26,423 nt of DNA from an uncultured Collinsella sp. (lineage in GTDB: Bacteria > Actinomycetota > Coriobacteriia > Coriobacteriales > Coriobacteriaceae), in NCBI GenBank assembly GCA_900555225.1, contig USKL01000001.1, positions 1-26,423 of the forward strand, in the 5' to 3' direction. Numbering within the stretch: position 1 is the first letter of the stretch; each line of letters opens with the position of its first letter. Both the position numbers and the translations under genes were made by a program. The notes under the pieces are model-generated. The model ran no database searches. It saw only the letters and a program-made list of their open reading frames with translations, and was not told the origin of the DNA. Shown one piece after another: positions 7,889 to 15,304 of the stretch.

Positions 7889-9271
7889 TTACAGAGACGC
7901 GATCGTTGCATTTGCGCACTTGAGCGTACCGTCGGTGACCGTCAGTGCCACACCCTGGCCCTGCTTATTGCAGAAGCGCGCGTTAAGCGCAACATCATCG
8001 ACAAAGATGGTCGCGATATCGTCGTCAACGACCAGGCGCACATGATGAGTGCCCTCGCCCTTAAAGAACAACGGACGCTCGAGGCCCATGTTGTTGACCT
8101 GGAACCACGGATACTGGGGGGCCGCCGTAAACTCGAGCTTGCCCTCACGCAGGTTGGCGCGGAACTCATAGGCAAGACCGGACTCGGCGTCCTCGGCAAG
8201 CTTCACCGAGAAGCCGGCAGCGTCACCGGCGAGCTCGATGTCGGCATCGAGCATATAGGTGGAACCGGCATCCGCGGCGAGCACCTGCTCGACCTTGCCC
8301 GACTCGCAGGAAAGCTCAAAGGCCTCGACTGCCTTAGCCTCGCCAAAGGCGCCAAGCATGCTGTCAGGGAGCTTGGTGCCGAGCGTTCCGTCGGCACGCT
8401 GAACGATCTCGAGAGGCATAAAGGTGCCACCCCACAGGTAAGAGCTGGGGTCGCCGCCCTCGTCACGCGTAGGAACCCAACCAAAGAGAACGCGGCGCTC
8501 GCCATCAAATGCGGTACGCGCGGCATAGTACGCGCGGCCATCGAAGGAATCGTCCGCAGGAGTGATCCAAGGACCGCTGATAGAGCGAGACATGCGGTAA
8601 CGGGTCTTGTTGCCATCACTGTACTCGGAGAACACCAGATACCACCAGTCGCCCATCTTAAAGAGATCAGGCATTTCGAACATGGTGTACAGGCCCGGAT
8701 TCCACCAGTCGCCCTGGAACTCCCAGGTATCCAGGTCCTTGGAGGTGAACTTGACCAGACGACCGGTCATCAGACGCTTGTCCTCGCCCACACGCGTGCC
8801 GAGGATGAGCATGTACTCTTCGTTCTCCTCATCCCAAAGCACAAAGGGATCGCGCCAGTTGCGGTCATCGTAACCCTCCTGGGGCGGAAGCAGCGTCTCG
8901 GCGATGTTCTTCTCCCACTTGACGGCGTCGTCACTCGTTGCGTGAAGAAGAACCTGCTTCATCAAGCGTGCCTTGACCTTATCGCGATTGCAACCAGTGT
9001 AGAGCGCATGGTACTTGTCGCCCACCTTAAACACCGTGCCGGCATAAACATACTGGTCGACTTCCTCGTCGCCGCCACGCTCAAGGCTCTCGCCAAAGTC
9101 TTTGTAATTGACGAAGTCCTTGGTTGTCGCGAGTGCCCAGCCAAACGGCTCTCCGAAAGGTCCGGGGTTTCGCGTGTCACGCTGATGATAGAGATAGAAC
9201 GTGCCGTCCTCGCCGTACGGCATGATGTCGCCTACCCAAATTCCCTCAGGCTGGTAATACACCTTGTGCAT
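7889..9271 (-). CDS. Divergent GH32-like hydrolase (fructosidase-type, substrate unknown)
   Basis: A 460-aa protein with the GH32/GH43-type propeller. In place of WMNDPNG it starts with WVGDIMP (residues 12-18, Asp15 in the nucleophile position), then NWRDPF (RDP 140-142, Asp141) and FEMPDLF with Glu199 where classic enzymes have ECP. The three catalytic acids are therefore all present. A C-terminal beta-sandwich-like region covers about 290-460. No signal peptide is seen, so it is probably cytoplasmic. AAAGGAAG lies 8 nt before ATG 9271. It is the first gene of the operon, right behind the operators and promoter. It does not duplicate the canonical GH32 downstream; a different fructoside (oligosaccharide, levan- or inulin-derived, or a difructose anhydride) is possible. 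The family placement is solid, the substrate is a guess. Confidence 0.82.
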   Translation of the reverse strand: MHKVYYQPEGIWVGDIMPYGEDGTFYLYHQRDTRNPGPFGEPFGWALATTKDFVNYKDFGESLERGGDEEVDQYVYAGTVFKVGDKYHALYTGCNRDKVKARLMKQVLLHATSDDAVKWEKNIAETLLPPQEGYDDRNWRDPFVLWDEENEEYMLILGTRVGEDKRLMTGRLVKFTSKDLDTWEFQGDWWNPGLYTMFEMPDLFKMGDWWYLVFSEYSDGNKTRYRMSRSISGPWITPADDSFDGRAYYAARTAFDGERRVLFGWVPTRDEGGDPSSYLWGGTFMPLEIVQRADGTLGTKLPDSMLGAFGEAKAVEAFELSCESGKVEQVLAADAGSTYMLDADIELAGDAAGFSVKLAEDAESGLAYEFRANLREGKLEFTAAPQYPWFQVNNMGLERPLFFKGEGTHHVRLVVDDDIATIFVDDVALNARFCNKQGQGVALTVTDGTLKCANATIASL

Positions 9272-9314
9272 CCGAGACTTCCTTTCTCACGAGATACTAA
9301 CTCGGTACAACTGC

Positions 9315-9343
9315 AAGATATGTCAATCGTTTTCATATGTCAA
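9315..9343 (-). promoter_or_regulatory. Promoter of the GH32-PTS-GH32 operon
   Basis: On the minus strand TTGACA (9343-9338) and TATCTT (9320-9315) are exactly 17 nt apart, and the gene start lies 44 nt downstream of the -10. The -35 is inside the upstream operator and the downstream operator fills the spacer, so a bound repressor would block polymerase. Confidence 0.7.
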
Positions 9344-9352
9344 ACGTTTTCA
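9319..9352 (-). promoter_or_regulatory. Two tandem 17-bp LacI-type operators
   Basis: Reading the minus strand, TGAAAACGTTTGACATA (9352-9336) is directly followed by TGAAAACGATTGACATA (9335-9319): two direct copies, one mismatch, no spacer. Each holds a central CG as in LacI/GalR-family operators. They cover the -35 and spacer of the operon promoter. The regulator is most likely the LacI-type protein encoded just upstream. Confidence 0.75.
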
Positions 9353-9384
9353 CACCAATACGTCTTTTCGCAGTTCCAGTCGTC

Positions 9385-9401
9385 GGCAAACGGTTGACAT
9401 A
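9385..9401 (+). promoter_or_regulatory. Third operator copy, opposite orientation
   Basis: GGCAAACGGTTGACATA on the plus strand matches the upstream operator at 14 of 17 positions. Its centre lies about 49 bp from that of the nearest tandem operator. A weaker partial copy (GGCGAACGGTCATC) begins at 9406. These could support cooperative binding or looping. Confidence 0.6.
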
Positions 9402-9455
9402 TGCCGGCGAACGGTCATCAGAGGTGTTTGAGGAATTCTTTTGGCACGGGATGAA

Positions 9456-10466
9456 CTACGCGGTTTTACCCTCAATGAGTTCAACGGGGAGCTTGATATT
9501 CGATTCGGGCTTTTCGCCGTTAATAAGAGCAATGATGGATTGCGCCGCGAGCTCTCCGATGCGATCGATATCTTGGCGAACGGTTGTTAAGTCAGGCATA
9601 AACGTCATAGTGCGGCGGGCACCATCCGCGCCCACGACCTTAATATCGCCCGGAGCGCTCAAGCCGCGCTGCTTCATCACGTTAAGACAGATAGCCGCCA
9701 TCGTGTCGTCTCCCGCAAAGATGCCGTCAATATCGGGGTTCTCATCGAGGATCTTCGCAACGACCGCGCTCTTTTCGTCGTCGGGCTTAACGAACTCGAC
9801 CTCACGGACAAGCGCGGGCAAACCGGCCTGCTCAACAACATCGAGGTAGGCATCGGTACGCTTATTGGCAGGCATGCGCATGCGGCTATTGCTGCGCAGG
9901 CACAGGATGCGCGAACACCCGTCATCGATCAGGCGACGCGTGGCAAGTTCGCCGATACTATAGCTGTCGCTCGCAATCTGAACAGAGGCCTCGCCAAGGT
10001 CGCAGTCGATACCAACCAGACTCAAACCCATCTCGGCATACGCCTCGGCACCGATATTAAGCGAGTTGACGATGACGCCATCAACCATATTGCGTCGAAG
10101 CATGTCGATATAAGAGCGCTCAAGCTCGGGTCGATTGGCGCTATTGCACAGCAGCATCTTAAAACCGTTTTCGGCCAGGGTATGCTCAATGACTTGAACC
10201 ACTTGGGCATGAAACGGACTGCTGACATAGGGGACGATCATACCGATAAGATTCAGGCGACCGTTGAGCATGGCACGGGCGATATCGTTGGGCGTATAGT
10301 TGATGCGCTTCATCGCGGCATGGACCTTATCGCGGGTCTCTTGGCTAATATAGCCGCGATTATTAAGCACGCGAGATACCGTAGTAGGCGAAACCCCCGC
10401 CACCGCCGCAACTTCCTTGATGCCAGGCTTAGCCGTATCCTTAGAACGAGCACTCTCGCGAGCCAT
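9456..10466 (-). CDS. LacI/GalR-family transcriptional regulator of the sugar operon
   Basis: A 336-aa repressor with the LacI headpiece at about 16-60 (IKEVAAVAGVSPTTVSRVLNN, recognition helix near 27-34), followed by the hinge and a periplasmic-binding-protein-like sugar-binding core (IGMIVPYVSSPF onward; GIFAGDDTMA; VVGADGARR). ATG 10466 is chosen because GGGGGAGGG lies 6 nt upstream and it leads straight into the headpiece; ATG 10487 would overlap the operator. The gene is upstream of and in line with the operon; no terminator is visible between its stop and the operon promoter, so some read-through is possible. Similar operators stand before the operon and before lacI itself, so it probably represses both and is released by a sugar or sugar phosphate. 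The inducer is unknown. Confidence 0.9.
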   Translation of the reverse strand: MARESARSKDTAKPGIKEVAAVAGVSPTTVSRVLNNRGYISQETRDKVHAAMKRINYTPNDIARAMLNGRLNLIGMIVPYVSSPFHAQVVQVIEHTLAENGFKMLLCNSANRPELERSYIDMLRRNMVDGVIVNSLNIGAEAYAEMGLSLVGIDCDLGEASVQIASDSYSIGELATRRLIDDGCSRILCLRSNSRMRMPANKRTDAYLDVVEQAGLPALVREVEFVKPDDEKSAVVAKILDENPDIDGIFAGDDTMAAICLNVMKQRGLSAPGDIKVVGADGARRTMTFMPDLTTVRQDIDRIGELAAQSIIALINGEKPESNIKLPVELIEGKTA

Positions 10467-10484
10467 AGCACCCTCCCCCATCAA

Positions 10485-10501
10485 CATGTCATACGTTTAC
10501 A
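10485..10501 (-). promoter_or_regulatory. Candidate autoregulatory operator upstream of lacI
   Basis: TGTAAACGTATGACATG on the minus strand agrees with the operon operator at 14 of 17 positions and ends 18 nt before the lacI start codon. This suggests that the regulator controls its own gene. Confidence 0.6.
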
Positions 10502-10608
10502 TACGAACAAAGCATACCCCAACAAGAGCGGGAAGACGGTAACAGTACAAGTAAGTAAACGACTCATCCAAATAATTAGGAGAGTTCCGCCTAAAGGGTG
10601 ACTCCAAA

Positions 10609-10934
10609 GGACCCCACATGGCCGGTTTTGGGTTATTTTCCAAAACATCCCGCACTGATATTTTCTGTATTGAAGACGTCGATGATGCACCCGTATACCA
10701 TTGACGTCGACACCATCAGATGCGGACCGCGCGGTGACCCCACATTCCGCTGGCGCCCATGGGGCTGCCCTCGTTTCCTGACGTGTCCCGCGCGGGCCGC
10801 GGCGAGCCGAGACCGCCGCATGACCTAATAGGAGCATGGAGCGATACCGCGGACCCGAACAACCGCATTCTATCGCGCCCCGTCAGTGTGCCGTCTGCCC
10901 GGTCCAGGCGAGCACGGAAAGAACGGAGCGAGAC
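10609..10934 (+). ncRNA. Non-coding left flank of the IS: candidate bridge RNA locus
   Basis: IS110-group elements encode a bridge RNA in the non-coding end upstream of the transposase. Here that space is over 300 nt and holds no credible gene. What can be seen: a perfect 7-bp hairpin GTTTTGG/CCAAAAC (10625-10631, 10640-10646), a near-paired CGTCGATG...CATTGACG block (about 10677-10706), and a direct repeat GACCCCACAT at 10610-10619 and 10736-10745. The repeat is the kind of match expected if an RNA loop guides binding to the element's own end. No promoter was recognised and the RNA limits are unknown. Confidence 0.35.
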
Positions 10935-12224
10935 ATGCAAAACGAATCGATACCCGACGCCCGCGGGCCGGTCTTCTGCGGGGTCGACACCCACGCCGAC
11001 TCGCACTGGCTGTGCGTCCTCGACTGGAGGGGCCGCAGGGTCCTGTCCCGCCGGTTCCCCGCCGACGCGGCGGGCTACGAGGCGCTCGCCGGGGCGATCG
11101 CGGCGGCCGGGGAGCCGGCCTGCGTCGCGATGGAGGGGACGTCGTCCTACGGGGCGGGCCTCACCAGGCACCTCGCGTCGCTGGGGATGCCCGTGCGCGA
11201 GGCGCTCTCCCCGGCGAGGATGCAGAGGAGGCGCCCGGGGCAGGGAAAGTGCGACGAGGCGGACGCGGAGAGGGCCGCCCGCGCGGCGATGTCCGGCTCA
11301 AGGCTCGGGACCCCCAAGAGCCAGGACGGGTGGGTCGACGGGGTGCGCTGCATGCTCGCGGCGCGCTCCGGGGCGGTGAAGGCGCGGACCTCGGCGATCA
11401 ACACCGCGAGGTCGCTGCTCACCACCGCGCCGGAAGGGCTCAGGTCGAGGTTCCGCGGCATGGGAGGGCCGAGGCTGATGGAGGAGCTCCCCTCCGTGCG
11501 CGCCGAGGGCGCGCTGGGCGCCGCGCTCGGCGCGCTGGCGGACCTGTGGGCGGCGGCGCGCGACGCGGCGCTCGACATGGAGCGCGCGATCGAGGCGTCC
11601 CTGGAGGAGAACTGCCCCGCGCTGCTGGCGATGTACGGGTGCGGGCCCGTGAGCGCGGCCAAGCTCGCGGTCGCGGCCGGGGACAACCCGGGCAGGCTGC
11701 GCTCCGAGGCGTCGTTCGCGGCGATATGCGGGGCCTGCCCCATCCCCGCCTCGAGCGGCAAGACCGTGAGGCACAGGCTCAACAGGGGCGGCGACCGGCA
11801 GGCGAACAGCGCTCTGCACGAGATCGCGAGGCAGAGGGTCATGCGCGACCCCGAGACCGCCGAGTACGCCGAGAGGGCCAGGGCGCGGGGGAAGAGCGAC
11901 AGGGAGGTCATGAGGTGCCTCAAGCGCTACGTGGCCAGGGAGGCGTACCGGGCGCTGATGCGCCCGCACGAGGTCAGGAGGCCCGAGGACGCCTCGGGGC
12001 TCGTGGCGGCCAGGCGCGCGGCGAGGGTCAGCCAGGTGAGGGCGGCGTCCATATTGGGAACCAGCGAGAAGTACATCTCGATGCTGGAGAGGGGCCAAAG
12101 GGAGCTCAAGCCCATAAGGAGGGCCTACGAGGCATGGGTCGAGGCCGGACTTCCGCTCGATTGGGACAGGCAAGCCTTCGAGGCCGAGCGCAAAATGGAT
12201 TCTAAAAAACACCTTGCCAAATAG
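10935..12224 (+). CDS. IS110-family DEDD transposase with C-terminal XRE-like HTH
   Basis: A 429-aa recombinase of the IS110 type. The RuvC-like N-terminal domain carries Asp18 (GVDTHADSHW), Glu67 (AMEGTSSYG), Asp107 and Asp110 (KCDEADAERAA). The C-terminal transposase_20 domain (about 225-320) includes a GCGPVSAAKL hairpin-helix-hairpin stretch and the catalytic serine region PASSGKTVRH (Ser273/Ser274), then NRGGDRQANSAL. Both catalytic centres look intact. Residues about 356-400 add an XRE/Cro-type helix-turn-helix (VSQVRAASILGTSEKYISMLERG), which is not part of the usual family architecture. ATG 10935 is preferred, with GGAG 6 nt upstream; ATG 10836 has its AGGAG only 1 nt away. It is on the strand opposite to its neighbours. 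The gene is open in a second frame for almost its whole length, a by-product of high G+C. Confidence 0.9.
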   Translation: MQNESIPDARGPVFCGVDTHADSHWLCVLDWRGRRVLSRRFPADAAGYEALAGAIAAAGEPACVAMEGTSSYGAGLTRHLASLGMPVREALSPARMQRRRPGQGKCDEADAERAARAAMSGSRLGTPKSQDGWVDGVRCMLAARSGAVKARTSAINTARSLLTTAPEGLRSRFRGMGGPRLMEELPSVRAEGALGAALGALADLWAAARDAALDMERAIEASLEENCPALLAMYGCGPVSAAKLAVAAGDNPGRLRSEASFAAICGACPIPASSGKTVRHRLNRGGDRQANSALHEIARQRVMRDPETAEYAERARARGKSDREVMRCLKRYVAREAYRALMRPHEVRRPEDASGLVAARRAARVSQVRAASILGTSEKYISMLERGQRELKPIRRAYEAWVEAGLPLDWDRQAFEAERKMDSKKHLAK

Positions 12225-12236
12225 GAGCGTCAGGAC

Positions 12237-12281
12237 GCAAAGAGGCTCCGCAGCGCGAAGCGCGATGCGGAGCCTCTTTGC
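12237..12281. terminator. Perfect hairpin between IS transposase and groEL
   Basis: Arms GCAAAGAGGCTCCGCA (12237-12252) and its exact complement (12266-12281), 16 bp, with a further GCGC/GCGC pairing in the 13-nt centre. It is symmetric, with CTCTTTGC on each outgoing side, so it can end transcripts from both directions: the transposase (stop 12224) and groEL (stop 12358). It may be the native groEL terminator, which would put the IS end just to its left. The remaining gap to 12357 holds nothing recognisable. Confidence 0.7.
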
Positions 12282-12357
12282 ATGTCCGAGGACGTTCCGG
12301 AGAGAAGTCCCCGTCCCGCCCCCGGATTCCCGGTGGGAGTTCTAGACCTTGTCGGCC

Positions 12358-14073
<1,716 letters not shown>

Positions 14074-14091
14074 TCAGAGATTCTGACGAGA

Positions 14092-14385
14092 CTAGGCCTC
14101 GACGACAGCGTAGATGTCGTCGGCGCGCATCAGCAGATACTTCTCGCCGTCGACCTTGACCTCGTTGCCACCGAACTTACCGTAGATGACAACGTCACCG
14201 ACCTTGACGTCCATGGGGATGCGCTCACCCTTGTCGTTGACCTTGCCGGCGCCCACGGCAACGATGGTGCCGCGCTGCGGCTTCTCCTGAGCGTTGCTGG
14301 CGATATACAGACCAGAAGCGGTCTTCTGCTCGGCCTCGTCGGGCTTGACCAGAACACGATCTGCAAGCGGCTTCAAAGACGACAT
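14092..14385 (-). CDS. groES: 10-kDa co-chaperonin GroES
   Basis: The heptameric lid of GroEL. It is 97 aa, the usual length: the strand LKPLADRVLVKP at the N terminus, the mobile loop around residues 16-32 (EAEQKTASGLYIASNAQEK), GTIVAVGAG, and the closing segment LLMRADDIYAVVE. GGAGGAG lies 7 nt before ATG 14385. It is the first gene of the groES-groEL operon. Upstream (14386-14522) I see two similar -10-like stretches, TATAAC at 14414-14419 and again near 14479-14484, without good -35 boxes. I did not find a CIRCE element (TTAGCACTC-N9-GAGTGCTAA) or a HAIR site, so the mode of heat-shock control is not visible. Confidence 0.98.
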   Translation of the reverse strand: MSSLKPLADRVLVKPDEAEQKTASGLYIASNAQEKPQRGTIVAVGAGKVNDKGERIPMDVKVGDVVIYGKFGGNEVKVDGEKYLLMRADDIYAVVEA

Positions 14386-14522
14386 GCTTGTCTCCTCCTT
14401 TTTGGGCCGCGCGGTTATACCACGCGAATTAACCCTTTTTGTTTGCGTACGCGTTGAATGGTACCCACGAATGGCGGGTTATACAACACGGAGTCAAAAA
14501 ATCTTATTTTTTGGCACTTAGA

Positions 14523-14733
14523 TTTTCTGAATGCCGGGGGATAGCTTAGCGGTGGCTCCCGTGTGGCTCCGGAGGGGCGGGGCGTAAGGTTTCCTGCTCG
14601 GGCAGTCCTGCTCGCACGAAGGCCACATTAAGTGGCCTTCGGCTCGTGCGGAACTCGCGATAAACCTTATGCCCCGCCCCTCCGGAGCCACACGGGAGGC
14701 AGGTTAACTAATTCGAGCCCGGCATTCAGAAAA
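14523..14733. repeat. About 210-bp near-palindromic element upstream of groES
   Basis: The outer arms TTTTCTGAATGCCGGG (14523-14538) and its exact complement (14718-14733) are 16 bp. Next come about 17-19 nt that do not match. Then arms 14556-14592 and 14662-14698 match over 37 bp with one difference, which is a G-U pair in plus-strand RNA and an A-C mismatch in minus-strand RNA. At the centre a further hairpin GAAGGCCAC-attaa-GTGGCCTTC (14618-14640) is flanked by a partly pairing GCAC/GTGC stretch. The whole can fold into one long cruciform or hairpin. It holds no credible gene. A miniature transposable element (MITE-like) or a structured RNA are the likeliest readings. Confidence 0.8.
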
Positions 14734-15238
14734 GTCAGTGCAGCAAAATGGCGATGCGGATAACGACATGGGCATGGTTTTCGCTGCGCGCACGGGTCCC
14801 CTGGGGAGCGCCGTGCATTTTTGGGAGTATTCAGCAAGCCAGGACGGCTGCATACACGCCGGACACACCATATTGGTCCCAAGGACGCCTTCGACCGGCG
14901 ATTTGAGTCGGCAGGCAAACCCCGCCAGGACAAAAAGGCATGCTTCGCGCCGCGCCGGACCCCAAAATGACGTCAATCTCCGCAACGTTACTCAGCCGCA
15001 GCGGCACCGGCAGAGCTCGCGGTGCTGAATACTCCGTTTTTTGCACGGCACGGGCGGGGGTACATCAGGATCAGAAAGGACATCCCAGCCTTTTTATGCG
15101 ATCTGTAATGGGAAGTATGCAAAACACCAAGAGATAGCATTGCTGGTGTCCAAATTGAGCGCGGGGCAGCAGCACCTCCGCCCCGCACCCAAATCCAACA
15201 GAGCAGGGACGCTCATGGCGGATCCCCACCAAAACGCA
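14734..15238. other. Intergenic stretch without a credible gene
   Basis: Short open frames (65-95 codons) exist on both strands but overlap each other, lack ribosome sites, and cross the inverted repeats, so none is called. Visible structure: an inverted-repeat pair (listed separately), a GCACGG/CCGTGC hairpin at 14790-14816, ACACCA/TGGTGT around 15124-15149, and GCGGGGC/GCCCCGC at 15161-15167 and 15180-15186. No tRNA, SRP RNA, tmRNA or RNase P signature was recognised. Confidence 0.5.
14811..15048. repeat. 238-bp segment bounded by imperfect 26-bp inverted repeats
   Basis: The left copy is CCGTGCA-ttttt-gg-GAGTATTCAGCA (14811-14836). The right copy (15023-15048) is its inverted complement: 13 bp GGAGTATTCAGCA are exact and CCGTGCA is exact, with the T-run exchanged for an A-run between them. 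The interior shows no clear gene. This looks like the ends of a small mobile or repeated element distinct from the neighbouring palindrome. Confidence 0.6.
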
Positions 15239-15280
15239 AACGCGGCTCGAGCGCTATCCCAAAATAGGCTGCCCGAGCCG
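15239..15280 (-). terminator. Terminator of the amidohydrolase gene
   Basis: CGCGGCTCG (15239-15247) pairs perfectly with CGAGCCGCG (15272-15280); TAT/ATA in the loop can extend the fold. On the minus strand the hairpin is followed by TTTGCGTTTTGG. It lies 24 nt after the amidohydrolase stop. Confidence 0.65.
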
Positions 15281-15304
15281 CGCTTAACGGTACGGCATGA
15301 ATAC

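Larger units (their letters stand above)
10609..12236 (+). mobile_element. IS110-family insertion sequence (ends approximate)
   Basis: The element carries one DEDD transposase gene, a non-coding left flank of over 300 nt and a short right flank. Its coding part is visibly richer in G+C than lacI and groEL on either side and uses AGG for arginine far more often. IS110 elements usually lack clear terminal inverted repeats and target duplications, and none was found, so the ends are estimates. The left end is placed near a 10-nt sequence (10610-10619) that recurs inside the flank. The right end may lie between the transposase stop and the hairpin at 12237, or up to about 70 nt beyond it. Confidence 0.6.

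Noticed and set aside
7880..9397. 505-codon plus-strand frame opposite the divergent GH32 gene
   Set aside because: Antisense shadow of a well-supported gene; it also runs across the operators and promoter.
10886..12205. 439-codon alternative plus-strand frame through the transposase
   Set aside because: Very rich in Arg, Gly and Ala, as expected when a high-G+C gene is read in another frame; the DEDD motifs are only in the called frame.
10609..12281. Terminal inverted repeats or target duplication of the IS element
   Set aside because: None could be found by eye; IS110-group elements usually have neither, so their absence is not evidence against the element.
14386..14522. CIRCE or HAIR heat-shock operator before groES
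   Set aside because: No pair of arms matching either consensus was found; GTGCC...GACTC near 14500 is too far from CIRCE.
14667..15188. Several small minus- and plus-strand frames (65-96 codons) upstream of groES
   Set aside because: They overlap one another in different frames, cross the inverted repeats and lack ribosome sites; treated as non-coding.
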